From an uncultured Blautia sp. (lineage in GTDB: Bacteria; Bacillota; Clostridia; Lachnospirales; Lachnospiraceae): DNA of 64,000 nucleotides. The stretch covers positions 62,001-126,000 of the forward strand of contig UQHF01000002.1 in NCBI GenBank assembly GCA_900540785.1, given 5' to 3'. Below, piece after piece: positions 1 through 8,799 of this stretch. Position numbers and translations under genes: made by a program. The notes beneath the pieces were generated by a model, which made no database searches, had not been told where the DNA came from, and worked only from the letters and a program-made list of their open reading frames with translations. Numbering within the stretch: position 1 is the stretch's first letter; every line of letters starts with the position of its first letter.

Positions 1-1
1 T

Positions 2-1387
2 GTAGGAAAAGCGCTTCTTGGAAAGGATTCCTTCCAGGAAGTGGATATTGCGGGAATTGTAATGCCTGTAACAAAGCACAGTTACATTGTAAAAGATGTA
101 ACAAAGCTGGCAGATACGATCAGAAAAGCCTTTTTGATCGCAAAAAGCGGACGTCCCGGTCCTGTTCTCGTAGATGTGACAAAGGACGTAACTGCTGCAA
201 AGTATGAATATATCCCACACCGTCCCGCAACTGTGACAAGAGAGACGAAAGATATAAGAAAAGAAGATATTGAGCAGGCGGCAGCATTGATCAACAAAGC
301 AGAGAAACCGTTTATTTTCGTGGGCGGCGGCGGCGTGATTTCCGGTGCGTCCGGAGAAATTGCAGAGCTTTCCACAAGGATTCAGGCACCTGTGTGCGAC
401 AGTCTTATGGGAAAAGGCGCATTTTCGGGAGAAGACCCCATGTATACGGGAATGCTGGGAATGCACGGAACAAAAACGTCAAATCTGGGAGTCAGCCAGT
501 GTGACCTTTTGATCGTACTTGGCGCGAGATTCAGCGACCGTGTGACAGGAAATGCAGATACCTTTGCAAAGAATGCGAAGATTATCCAGATTGATGTGGA
601 TGCAGCGGAAATCAACAAAAACGTGTATGTGGACGCTTATATTGAAGGCGATTTAAAAGAAGTATTAAGAAGGCTTCTTGAAAAGATTCCGGCACAGAAT
701 CATCCGGAGTGGGTTGCACATATTATGGAAATGAAGGAAAAATATCCGCTCCGCTACGATGAATCTCAGCTTACCGGCCCATATGTGATCGAAAAACTGT
801 ATGAGCTTACAAAGGGAGATGCCATCATCAGCACAGAGGTTGGTCAGAACCAGATGTGGGCAGCACAGTATTACAAATATAAAGCGCCGAGAACTCTTCT
901 CACTTCAGGGGGACTTGGAACAATGGGCTATGGTCTTGGCGCAGCTATCGGAGCAAAAATGGGAAGACCGGACAAGACTGTTGTTAATATTGCAGGAGAC
1001 GGCTGCTTCCGAATGAATATGAATGAGATTGCAACTTCTGTAAGATGCGGCAATCAGTTGATTGAAATTGTACTGAACAATCATGTACTGGGAATGGTGC
1101 GTCAGTGGCAGACTCTGTTCTATGACCACAGATATTCCCATACTATCTTAAATGACAATGTGGATTTTGTGAAGCTTGCGGAGGCTATGGGAGCGGAAGG
1201 AATCCGTGTAACAAAGAAAGAGGAGGTGGAACCGGCTCTTAAAAAAGCGCTTGCATCAAAAGGCACAGTTGTTCTCGACTGCTGGATCGATCAGGATTTA
1301 AGTGTATTTCCTATGGTACCGGCAGGAGCAAATATTGACGATGTATTTGATGAGGAGGATATGAAGAGAGATGGGAAGAGTATATAA
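2..1387 (+). CDS. ilvB: Acetolactate synthase large subunit, 5'-truncated by the window edge
   Basis: This is the C-terminal ~460 residues of a ThDP-dependent acetolactate (acetohydroxyacid) synthase, which makes acetolactate/acetohydroxybutyrate in valine, leucine and isoleucine synthesis. The reading frame is open from base 2, so the true start lies outside; an apparent GTG start near 41 is internal, because conserved family sequence (PVTKHSY, GRPGPVLVD) runs through it. The central domain (ITNK/FVGGGGV) and the C-terminal ThDP-binding segment with GDGCFRMNMNE followed by the NNHVLGMVRQWQ stretch are present, and the end is intact. The stop lies 17 bp inside serC, so the two are translationally coupled. 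No regulatory-subunit gene (ilvN) follows here. Confidence 0.93.
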   Translation, partial: VGKALLGKDSFQEVDIAGIVMPVTKHSYIVKDVTKLADTIRKAFLIAKSGRPGPVLVDVTKDVTAAKYEYIPHRPATVTRETKDIRKEDIEQAAALINKAEKPFIFVGGGGVISGASGEIAELSTRIQAPVCDSLMGKGAFSGEDPMYTGMLGMHGTKTSNLGVSQCDLLIVLGARFSDRVTGNADTFAKNAKIIQIDVDAAEINKNVYVDAYIEGDLKEVLRRLLEKIPAQNHPEWVAHIMEMKEKYPLRYDESQLTGPYVIEKLYELTKGDAIISTEVGQNQMWAAQYYKYKAPRTLLTSGGLGTMGYGLGAAIGAKMGRPDKTVVNIAGDGCFRMNMNEIATSVRCGNQLIEIVLNNHVLGMVRQWQTLFYDHRYSHTILNDNVDFVKLAEAMGAEGIRVTKKEEVEPALKKALASKGTVVLDCWIDQDLSVFPMVPAGANIDDVFDEEDMKRDGKSI

Positions 1388-2453
1388 TTTTTCAGCAGGT
1401 CCTGCCGTGCTTCCGGAAGCAGTTTTACGGGAAGCGGCAGAGGAGATGATGGACTATAAAGGAACGGGAATGTCTGTGATGGAGATGAGCCACAGAAGCA
1501 GCACATTTCAGCAGATCATAGATGAGGCGGAGAAAGACCTTCGGGAACTGATGGACATTCCGGATAATTATAAGGTACTGTTTCTTCAGGGAGGAGCGTC
1601 TCAGCAGTTTGCCATGATTCCCATGAACCTTATGAAAAATAAGGTGGCAGATTATATTGTCACAGGACAGTGGGCAAAAAAGGCGTATCAGGAAGCGCAG
1701 AAATATGGAAAGGCAAATAAGATTGCCTCCTCAGAGGACAAAACCTTTTCTTATATTCCGGACTGCAGCGACCTTCCCATAAGCCCGGACGCAGATTATG
1801 TTTATATTTGTGAAAATAATACCATCTACGGCACAAAGTTTAAGGAGCTTCCCGATACAAAGGGAAAAACTCTGGTGGCAGATGTGTCCTCCTGCTTTTT
1901 ATCAGAGCCGGTTGATGTAAGCAGATACGGGATTATCTACGGCGGCGTCCAGAAAAATATCGGACCAGCAGGCATGGTCATTGTGATCATCCGAGAGGAT
2001 TTAATTACAGAGGATGTTCTTCCGGGAACGCCAACCATGCTTACTTATAAAACACATGCAGACGCAGGCTCTCTTTACAATACGCCGAATGCCTACTGCA
2101 TTTATATGTGTGGAAAGGTGTTTAAGTGGCTAAAAGCAATGGGCGGCCTTTCTGAAATGAAAAAAAGAAATGAGGAAAAGGCAAAAATCCTTTATGATTT
2201 TCTTGACAGCAGCAAACTCTTTAAAGGAACGGTAGTTCCAAAAGACCGCTCCCTTATGAATGTTCCTTTTGTGACGGGAGATAAGGAGATGGATGCAAAG
2301 TTTGTAAAAGAGGCTGCAGAAGCAGGACTTGTAAACTTAAAAGGTCACAGAAGTGTAGGCGGTATGCGCGCCAGCATTTATAATGCCATGCCAAAAGAAG
2401 GCGTGGAGGCGCTCGTTGATTTTATGAAAAAATTTGAGGAGGCGAATGCGTAA
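1371..2453 (+). CDS. serC: Phosphoserine aminotransferase
   Basis: A PLP enzyme converting 3-phosphohydroxypyruvate and glutamate to phosphoserine, the second step of serine synthesis. At 360 residues it has the usual length. It opens with the family signature YNFSAGPAVLP. GGASQQF in the N-terminal third fits the phosphate-binding region, and GGVQKNIGPAG near residue 190 carries the PLP-binding lysine. The C-terminus has GHRSVGGMRASIYNAMP, a conserved substrate-contact segment. It overlaps the end of ilvB by 17 bp, and its TAA overlaps the serA ATG (TAATG), so ilvB-serC-serA is one operon. The phosphatase serB is not in the window. Confidence 0.96.
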   Translation: MGRVYNFSAGPAVLPEAVLREAAEEMMDYKGTGMSVMEMSHRSSTFQQIIDEAEKDLRELMDIPDNYKVLFLQGGASQQFAMIPMNLMKNKVADYIVTGQWAKKAYQEAQKYGKANKIASSEDKTFSYIPDCSDLPISPDADYVYICENNTIYGTKFKELPDTKGKTLVADVSSCFLSEPVDVSRYGIIYGGVQKNIGPAGMVIVIIREDLITEDVLPGTPTMLTYKTHADAGSLYNTPNAYCIYMCGKVFKWLKAMGGLSEMKKRNEEKAKILYDFLDSSKLFKGTVVPKDRSLMNVPFVTGDKEMDAKFVKEAAEAGLVNLKGHRSVGGMRASIYNAMPKEGVEALVDFMKKFEEANA

Positions 2454-3616
2454 TGTTTCAGTATCATTGCCTCAATCCCATTGCGGAAAAAGGACTGTCT
2501 CTTTTCGGAGAAGAATATGGAAAAACAGAGGAAGTAAAGGACTGTGATGCCATTCTTGTACGAAGCGCAAAAATGCATGACATGGAGCTTCCGGAAAACA
2601 TCTGTGCCATTGCGAGAGCCGGAGCAGGAGTCAATAATATTCCCGTAAAAGAATGCGCGGAAAAAGGAATTGTAGTCTTTAATACGCCGGGCGCAAATGC
2701 AAATGGTGTAAAAGAGCTGGTTCTTGCAGGAATGCTCCTTGCCTCAAGAGACATTGTAGGCGGAATTGAGTGGGTAAAAGAGGAAAAGGATAAAGAAGAT
2801 ATTGACAAGCTGGCGGAAAAACAGAAAAAACAGTTTGCCGGCTGCGAGATCAGCGGAAAGAAGCTTGGAATCATCGGGCTTGGAGCTATCGGAGCAATGG
2901 TTGCAAACGCAGCCTCCGGTCTTGGTATGGACGTATATGGATACGACCCGTACATATCCATTGACGCAGCATGGAACCTTTCACGAACCATACACCACAG
3001 CAAAACTCTGGACGAGATTTATTCCCAGTGCGATTATATTACCATTCATGTGCCGCTTCTTGACAGTACGAAAAAGATGATAAATAAAGAAGCTTTCCAG
3101 AAAATGAAGGAGGGCGTGGTACTTCTTAATTTTGCAAGAGACTTGCTTGTAGATGAGGAAGCTCTGATAGAAGCGCTGGAAGGGGGAAAAGTAAAGAAAT
3201 ATGTGACGGACTTTGCCAATCCCACAGTAGCAGGAAGAGAAGGGATTCTCGTAACGCCTCATCTTGGCGCTTCCACTGAAGAATCCGAGGAAAACTGCGC
3301 GGTAATGGCAGTAAAGGAATTAAAGGACTTTCTGGAAAACGGAAACATTAAAAATTCCGTGAATTTCCCAAACTGTGATATGGGCAAATGTGTCGCAGTG
3401 GGAAGAATCGCCATCACCCACAGAAATATTCCAAATATGATAAGCCAGGTAACAAAGGTTCTTGGAAGCGAAGGAATCAATATTGCAGATATGACAAACA
3501 AAAGTAAGGGTGAATTTGCCTATACCCTTCTTGACCTGGAAAGCACAGCGTCAAAAGAGGCTCTTGCGGAGCTGAAATCCATTGACGGTGTTGCGAAAGT
3601 CAGAGTGATAAAATAA
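2453..3616 (+). CDS. serA: D-3-phosphoglycerate dehydrogenase (short form with ACT domain)
   Basis: NAD-dependent oxidation of 3-phosphoglycerate, the first step of serine synthesis. The 387 residues comprise a D-2-hydroxyacid dehydrogenase fold and a C-terminal ACT domain (from about residue 310) likely to sense serine. The NAD-binding GLGAIG motif lies near residue 143, the catalytic Arg is in NFARDLLVDE, and the catalytic His is in TPHLGAS. The segment that normally supplies the catalytic Glu reads TDFANPTV, with no Glu at the expected place, which may mark a subfamily. ACT-domain start: RIAITHRNIPNMISQV. It is last in the ilvB-serC-serA operon and followed by a terminator. Confidence 0.92.
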   Translation: MFQYHCLNPIAEKGLSLFGEEYGKTEEVKDCDAILVRSAKMHDMELPENICAIARAGAGVNNIPVKECAEKGIVVFNTPGANANGVKELVLAGMLLASRDIVGGIEWVKEEKDKEDIDKLAEKQKKQFAGCEISGKKLGIIGLGAIGAMVANAASGLGMDVYGYDPYISIDAAWNLSRTIHHSKTLDEIYSQCDYITIHVPLLDSTKKMINKEAFQKMKEGVVLLNFARDLLVDEEALIEALEGGKVKKYVTDFANPTVAGREGILVTPHLGASTEESEENCAVMAVKELKDFLENGNIKNSVNFPNCDMGKCVAVGRIAITHRNIPNMISQVTKVLGSEGINIADMTNKSKGEFAYTLLDLESTASKEALAELKSIDGVAKVRVIK

Positions 3617-3623
3617 AAGAATG

Positions 3624-3655
3624 CCGGACTGTGACAAACAGCCCGGTTTTTTTTT
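3624..3655 (+). terminator. Rho-independent terminator of ilvB-serC-serA
   Basis: A CCGG-A-CTGT stem pairs with ACAG-C-CCGG around a 5-nt loop and is followed by nine T residues. It starts 7 nt after the serA stop. Confidence 0.9.
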
Positions 3656-3721
3656 GAAGAAATGCGCCTCAGGATTCTTTTTAGAAGATGTTAATTTTTT
3701 CAGGAAAATTTGTGAAAGATA

Positions 3722-3790
3722 TTGACAAACGAAAATAACAGTGCTATCTTAAGACCATAGATGTTAGCACTCCATATAAATGAGTGCTAA
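3722..3790 (+). promoter_or_regulatory. hrcA-operon sigma-A promoter with CIRCE operator
   Basis: TTGACA (3722-3727), a 17-nt spacer and TATCTT (3745-3750) form the promoter. Just downstream is a perfect CIRCE element: TTAGCACTC (3764-3772), nine spacer bases, GAGTGCTAA (3782-3790). CIRCE is the operator bound by HrcA, whose gene follows, so the operon is autoregulated and heat-inducible. No second CIRCE copy was seen in the window. Confidence 0.97.
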
Positions 3791-3834
3791 CAAATCAAAG
3801 ATAACAGAGCAAAATGCAGAAAGGAGATGGGAAC

Positions 3835-4875
3835 GTGGAAAAAGAATTAGATGAGCGCAAGAGAAAAATCCTCAAGGCGATCATCAAGACTTATATGGAA
3901 ACCGGAGAACCGGTAGGCTCACGAACCATTTCAAAATATGCAGACTTAAATGTCAGCTCTGCTACCATAAGAAATGAGATGTCTGACCTGACAGATATGG
4001 GCTATATTGTACAGCCGCATACATCTGCCGGAAGAATTCCTTCCGATAAAGGGTACCGCCTTTATGTGGATGCCCTGATGAAGGAGAAGGAAGACGAGAT
4101 TGCAGAAATCAGGGATCTGATGATTGAGAAGACAGATAAGATGGATAAGGTGTTGAAGCAGGTGGCAAAAGTCCTTGCAACAAACACAAATTATGCCACT
4201 ATGATTTCTGTTCCTCAGTACAGCGGAAACAAACTGAAATTTGTTCAGCTTTCCCGTGTGAATCCCCTGCAGCTTGTGGCTGTTGTAGTAAGTGACAACA
4301 ATGTGATCCGAAATCAGATCATTGATCTGGATGAGGAGATGGACGATCAGACGATTCTCAAGTTGAATCTTCTTCTGAATACTAATCTAAACGGTGTTCC
4401 CATACAGGATATAAACCTGGGGATGATCGCAAGACTGAAAGAACAGGCAGGAATGCACAGCAAGGTAGTTGCAACTGTTCTGGATACTGTGGCTGATACC
4501 ATTCATGTGGATGAAGAAGACATGGAAATCTATACGTCAGGAGCAACCAATATTTTCAAATATCCGGAGCTTGCAGACAAGACAAAGGCAAGTGAGCTGA
4601 TTTCCGCTTTTGAGGAAAAACAGCAGCTTGTAGATCTTGTAAAGGAGCATATGTCCGATACGGAAAATACGGGAGTTCAGGTATATATCGGAGACGAGAT
4701 GCCCATTCAGACCATGCGGGACTGCAGTGTAGTAACTGCCACGTATGAGCTTGGCTCCGGGATGCGGGGAACGATCGGAATCATCGGTCCGAAACGTATG
4801 GATTATGAAAATGTAGTAGACAGTCTTAAAACCCTAAAGGTTCAGATAGACGCACTGATAAATAAGAAAACTTAG
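3835..4875 (+). CDS. hrcA: Heat-inducible transcription repressor HrcA
   Basis: A dimeric repressor that binds CIRCE; in the family its activity depends on GroEL. The N-terminal winged helix includes TYMETGEPVGSRTISK and SSATIRNEMSDL; the rest is the GAF-like HrcA domain ending with GTIGIIGPKRMDYENV, a strongly conserved C-terminal signature. I place the start at GTG 3835 because AAGGAG (3821-3826) sits 8 nt upstream; an in-frame ATG at 3814 lacks a site and lies upstream of that ribosome-binding sequence. This gives 346 residues, the normal length. First gene of hrcA-grpE-dnaK-dnaJ. Confidence 0.96.
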   Translation: MEKELDERKRKILKAIIKTYMETGEPVGSRTISKYADLNVSSATIRNEMSDLTDMGYIVQPHTSAGRIPSDKGYRLYVDALMKEKEDEIAEIRDLMIEKTDKMDKVLKQVAKVLATNTNYATMISVPQYSGNKLKFVQLSRVNPLQLVAVVVSDNNVIRNQIIDLDEEMDDQTILKLNLLLNTNLNGVPIQDINLGMIARLKEQAGMHSKVVATVLDTVADTIHVDEEDMEIYTSGATNIFKYPELADKTKASELISAFEEKQQLVDLVKEHMSDTENTGVQVYIGDEMPIQTMRDCSVVTATYELGSGMRGTIGIIGPKRMDYENVVDSLKTLKVQIDALINKKT

Positions 4876-4893
4876 AAAGGCGGTAGAGAAGAC

Positions 4894-5523
4894 GTGTCAG
4901 AAGAAAATAAGAACACATCTGAGGTTCAGGAGGAAATCAATGAAACTCCTGTGACTGAAGAAGAGACAGAAACAGACACAGAAATGGCACAGGAAGAGAC
5001 AGAAAATACCGAAGAAACAGACGCTTCCACAGAAGAGCAGCCTGTAGAAGGTAAGACAAAAACTTCTTTTTTCGGCAAGAAGAAAAAAGAAAAAGATAAA
5101 AAAGACCAGCAGATAGAAGAGCTTACAGACAGACTGAAACGAAACATGGCAGAATTCGATAATTTCCGCAAGCGTACGGAAAAAGAGAAGGCGAGCATGT
5201 ACATTATCGGGGCAAAGGAGATTGTAGAAAAAATCCTTCCTGTAGTCGATAATTTCGAGAGAGGTCTTGCACAGGCTCCGGAGGAAGATGCCTTCGCAGA
5301 AGGGATCCGCATGATCTACAAACAGCTTATGACAACACTGGAAGAGCTGGGAGTAAAACAGATTGAAGCAGTAGGCAAAGAGTTTGATCCGAATCTTCAC
5401 AATGCCGTAATGCACATAGAAGACGAGGAAGCAGGCGAAAACACCATTGTGGAGGAATTCCAGAAGGGATACACTTATAAGGACTTCGTAGTCCGCCACA
5501 GTATGGTAAAGGTTGCCAACTGA
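4894..5523 (+). CDS. grpE: Nucleotide exchange factor GrpE
   Basis: GrpE releases ADP from DnaK and acts as a thermosensor of the chaperone cycle. 209 residues: an acidic Glu/Thr-rich N-terminal tail (~50 residues, likely disordered), a Lys-rich KKKKEKDKKD linker, the long dimerisation helix with AEFDNFRKRTEKEK, and a C-terminal beta domain ending in YTYKDFVVRHSMVKVAN. The start is GTG. It lies 18 bp after hrcA in the CIRCE operon. Confidence 0.96.
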   Translation: MSEENKNTSEVQEEINETPVTEEETETDTEMAQEETENTEETDASTEEQPVEGKTKTSFFGKKKKEKDKKDQQIEELTDRLKRNMAEFDNFRKRTEKEKASMYIIGAKEIVEKILPVVDNFERGLAQAPEEDAFAEGIRMIYKQLMTTLEELGVKQIEAVGKEFDPNLHNAVMHIEDEEAGENTIVEEFQKGYTYKDFVVRHSMVKVAN

Positions 5524-5584
5524 CAGGATACAACAGGAAATTGAAATACAAACAGGCAGATATTAGATTAGGAGGATAAATATC

Positions 5585-7453
5585 ATGGGAAAAATTATTG
5601 GTATTGACTTAGGTACAACAAACAGCTGTGTAGCCGTTATGGAAGGTGGACAGCCAACTGTTATCGCAAATACAGAAGGAGCCAGAACAACACCGTCTGT
5701 TGTGGCTTTCACAAAAACAGGAGAGCGTCTTGTAGGTGAGCCTGCAAAACGTCAGGCGGTTACAAATGCGGAAAAAACAATTTCTTCTATTAAGAGAGAA
5801 ATGGGTACAGATTACCGTGTGACAATCGACGAAAAGAAATATTCCCCACAGGAAATTTCCGCAATGATTCTTCAGAAACTGAAAAAAGACGCAGAAGGAT
5901 ACCTCGGAGAAAGCGTAACAGAAGCAGTTATCACAGTTCCGGCTTACTTCAATGACGCACAGCGTCAGGCTACAAAAGACGCAGGTAAAATTGCAGGTCT
6001 TGATGTAAAACGTATCATTAACGAGCCTACAGCAGCAGCTCTTGCATACGGACTTGATAATGAAAAAGAGCAGAAGATCATGGTATATGACCTTGGCGGC
6101 GGTACATTCGATGTTTCCATCATCGAGATCGGTGACGGAGTTATCGAAGTTCTTTCCACAGCAGGTGACAACCGTCTTGGTGGTGATGACTTCGACCAGA
6201 AAATTACAGACTATATGCTTGCTGAGTTCAAGAGAACAGAGGGCGTTGATTTAAGCAACGACAAAATGGCTCTTCAGAGATTAAAAGAAGCAGCAGAAAA
6301 AGCAAAGAAAGAGCTTTCTTCCGCAACAACAACAAATATCAACCTTCCGTTTATCACAGCAACAGCAGAAGGTCCGAAACACTTTGATATGAACCTTACA
6401 AGAGCAAAATTTGACGAGCTGACACACGATCTGGTAGAGAGAACAGCAGAGCCGGTACGCCGTGCACTCTCCGATGCGGGAATCACAGCTTCCGAACTTG
6501 GTCAGGTACTTCTTGTAGGTGGTTCCACACGTATCCCGGCTGTACAGGATAAAGTAAGACAGATTACAGGTAAAGAGCCAAGCAAATCCCTGAACCCGGA
6601 TGAGTGTGTTGCACTTGGTGCTTCTGTACAGGGTGGTAAACTTGCTGGTGATGCAGGCGCAGGTGATATTCTTCTTCTTGATGTTACACCGCTTTCTCTT
6701 TCCATCGAGACAATGGGCGGAATCGCTACACGTCTGATCGAGAGAAATACAACTATTCCGACAAAGAAGAGCCAGATCTTCTCAACAGCAGCAGATAACC
6801 AGACAGCAGTAGATATTAACGTAGTACAGGGCGAGCGTCAGTTCGCAAGAGACAATAAGTCTCTGGGACAGTTCCGTCTTGATGGAATCCCGCCAGCACG
6901 CCGTGGTGTTCCGCAGATCGAGGTTACATTTGATATTGATGCAAACGGTATCGTAAATGTATCTGCAAAAGACCTGGGAACAGGAAAAGAGCAGCACATC
7001 ACAATTACAGCAGGCTCCAATATGTCTGATTCCGAAATCGACAAAGCAGTAAAAGAAGCTGCAGAGTTCGAAGCACAGGATAAGAAACGTAAAGAAGCAA
7101 TCGATACAAGAAACAATGCAGATTCTATGGTATTCCAGGTTGAGAACGCACTGAAAGAAGCAGGCGACAAACTGGAAGCAAATGACAAAGCAGCAGTAGA
7201 GGCTGACTTAAATGCACTGAAAGACCTTCTTTCCCAGACTGCAAACACAGAAGAGATCACAGATTCCCAGATTGCAGACATCAAAGCTGCACAGGAAAAA
7301 ATGATGGAGAGCGCACAGAAGCTTTTCGCAAAAATGTATGAGCAGACACAGGGAGCAGCAGGTGCAGGTCAGGCAGGTCCGGACATGGGAGCAGGCGCTT
7401 CTCAGGGCGGACACGATGACGATGTAGTAGACGCAGACTATAAAGAAGTCTGA
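5585..7453 (+). CDS. dnaK: Molecular chaperone DnaK (Hsp70)
   Basis: ATP-dependent chaperone of 622 residues. The N-terminal ATPase domain starts IGIDLGTTNSCVAVMEGG, carries the phosphate-2 motif VYDLGGGTFDVSI and the adenosine motif LLVGGSTRIPAV; the linker DVTPLSLSIETMGG leads to the substrate-binding domain and helical lid. The tail is Gly/Ala/Gln-rich and ends DDDVVDADYKEV. As in other Gram-positive DnaKs, a ~24-residue segment of the ATPase domain found in E. coli appears absent. It has a good AGGAGG site and follows grpE by 61 bp. Confidence 0.98.
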   Translation: MGKIIGIDLGTTNSCVAVMEGGQPTVIANTEGARTTPSVVAFTKTGERLVGEPAKRQAVTNAEKTISSIKREMGTDYRVTIDEKKYSPQEISAMILQKLKKDAEGYLGESVTEAVITVPAYFNDAQRQATKDAGKIAGLDVKRIINEPTAAALAYGLDNEKEQKIMVYDLGGGTFDVSIIEIGDGVIEVLSTAGDNRLGGDDFDQKITDYMLAEFKRTEGVDLSNDKMALQRLKEAAEKAKKELSSATTTNINLPFITATAEGPKHFDMNLTRAKFDELTHDLVERTAEPVRRALSDAGITASELGQVLLVGGSTRIPAVQDKVRQITGKEPSKSLNPDECVALGASVQGGKLAGDAGAGDILLLDVTPLSLSIETMGGIATRLIERNTTIPTKKSQIFSTAADNQTAVDINVVQGERQFARDNKSLGQFRLDGIPPARRGVPQIEVTFDIDANGIVNVSAKDLGTGKEQHITITAGSNMSDSEIDKAVKEAAEFEAQDKKRKEAIDTRNNADSMVFQVENALKEAGDKLEANDKAAVEADLNALKDLLSQTANTEEITDSQIADIKAAQEKMMESAQKLFAKMYEQTQGAAGAGQAGPDMGAGASQGGHDDDVVDADYKEV

Positions 7454-7480
7454 TAAGAAACAAGTATAGGAAAAGGAATC

Positions 7481-8677
7481 ATGGCTGATAAAAGAGATTA
7501 TTATGAAGTCCTTGGCGTGGACAAAAACGCCGATGACGCAGCATTAAAAAAAGCATACCGTAAATTAGCCAAAAAATATCACCCGGACGTAAATCCGGGT
7601 GATAAAGACGCGGAAGCAAAGTTTAAAGAAGCAACGGAAGCATACACCATCTTAAGCGATCCGGACAAGAGAAGACAGTACGATCAGTTTGGTCATGCAG
7701 CCTTTGAGAACGGCGGAGCAGGAGGCGCAGGCGGATTCGGCGGCTTTGACTTTAACGGCGCAGATATGGGCGATATTTTCGGTGATATTTTTGGCGATCT
7801 TTTCGGAGGCGGAAGCCGGGGCAGACGTGCAAATAATGGTCCCATGAAAGGTGCAAATCTTCGGGCAAGGGTGAACATTACCTTCGAAGAGGCAGTTTTC
7901 GGCTGTGAAAAAGAGCTGGAAATTGTATTGAAGGACGAGTGTACAACCTGCCACGGAACCGGAGCAAAACCGGGAACTTCCCCTGTTACATGTCCGAAGT
8001 GTAACGGAGAGGGTCAGATTGTATACACCCAGCAGTCCATGTTCGGTATGGTTCGAAATGTACAGACCTGTCCGGAATGTCACGGAACAGGTAAGGTAAT
8101 TAAAGAGAAATGTTCCAGCTGCCGCGGAACAGGATATACTTCTTCCAGAAAGAAGATCCAGGTATCTGTTCCGGCAGGTATTGATAACGGACAGAGTATC
8201 CGTATCCGTGAAAAGGGTGAGCCTGGAACAAACGGCGGTCCAAGAGGTGATCTGCTTGTAGAAGTTAATGTGGCACGCCACCCGATTTTCCAGAGACAGG
8301 ATATGAATATCTTCTCCACAGCGCCGATTACCTACGCACAGGCGGCTCTTGGCGGCGAGGTCCGCATCAGCACAGTGGACGGCGAGGTTGCATATGAAGT
8401 GAAGCCAGGAACTCAGACAGATACAAGAATCCGTCTGAAAGGAAAAGGCGTTCCTTCCCTTCGAAACAAAAATGTACGCGGCGACCACTATGTAACGCTT
8501 GTGGTACAGGTTCCTACAAATCTCAATGCAGAGGCAAAAGAGGCGCTTCGCAAATTTGACGAGGCATGTGGAAACCGTCCTTCCGCTTCAAAAGGGGAAG
8601 CAGGCGAAAAACAGGAAAAACCAGAAAAGAAGAAAAAGAGCTTCATGGATAAGCTCAAGGAAACTTTTGAGGAATAA
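7481..8677 (+). CDS. dnaJ: Chaperone DnaJ (Hsp40)
   Basis: Type I DnaJ, which stimulates DnaK ATPase and delivers substrates. 398 residues: J domain with the HPD motif in KKYHPDVNPG, a Gly/Phe-rich linker (about residues 75-115), four CxxCxGxG zinc-finger repeats (CTTCHGTG, CPKCNGEG, CPECHGTG, CSSCRGTG), then the C-terminal beta domains. The last ~30 residues are a Lys/Glu-rich tail. Final gene of the CIRCE operon, followed by a terminator. Confidence 0.98.
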   Translation: MADKRDYYEVLGVDKNADDAALKKAYRKLAKKYHPDVNPGDKDAEAKFKEATEAYTILSDPDKRRQYDQFGHAAFENGGAGGAGGFGGFDFNGADMGDIFGDIFGDLFGGGSRGRRANNGPMKGANLRARVNITFEEAVFGCEKELEIVLKDECTTCHGTGAKPGTSPVTCPKCNGEGQIVYTQQSMFGMVRNVQTCPECHGTGKVIKEKCSSCRGTGYTSSRKKIQVSVPAGIDNGQSIRIREKGEPGTNGGPRGDLLVEVNVARHPIFQRQDMNIFSTAPITYAQAALGGEVRISTVDGEVAYEVKPGTQTDTRIRLKGKGVPSLRNKNVRGDHYVTLVVQVPTNLNAEAKEALRKFDEACGNRPSASKGEAGEKQEKPEKKKKSFMDKLKETFEE

Positions 8678-8683
8678 AACAGA

Positions 8684-8715
8684 AGGCTCCGGTCACAGTA
8701 CCGAAGCCTTTTTTT
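8684..8715 (+). terminator. Terminator after dnaJ
   Basis: AGGCT-CCGGT pairs with ACCG-AAGCCT across a short CACAGT loop, followed by TTTTTTT. Confidence 0.85.
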
Positions 8716-8736
8716 CCGTGAGTCTTTTTCATTCTC

Positions 8737-8765
8737 TTGACAATTACTTCTGTATATCGTATGGT
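8737..8765 (+). promoter_or_regulatory. Promoter for the PAP2-prmA-rsmE group
   Basis: TTGACA (8737-8742), 17 nt, TATGGT (8760-8765). It separates the downstream genes from the heat-shock operon. A TTG at 8737 that would extend the next ORF is the -35 box itself and is not a plausible start. Confidence 0.7.
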
Positions 8766-8799
8766 ATACCAAAAAGCCCGTGAAAGAAGGAGGTTCTTA

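Noticed and set aside
2464..3003. 179-codon minus-strand frame in serA
   Set aside because: Antisense to conserved SerA domain. No start signal.
4897..5499. 200-codon minus-strand frame in grpE, very Phe/Cys-rich
   Set aside because: Mirror of the Lys/Glu-rich GrpE N-terminus; no independent support.
7652..8488. 278-codon open frame on the minus strand inside dnaJ
   Set aside because: Antisense to a clear dnaJ. The product is Cys/Ser-rich with no family motif and no ribosome-binding site.
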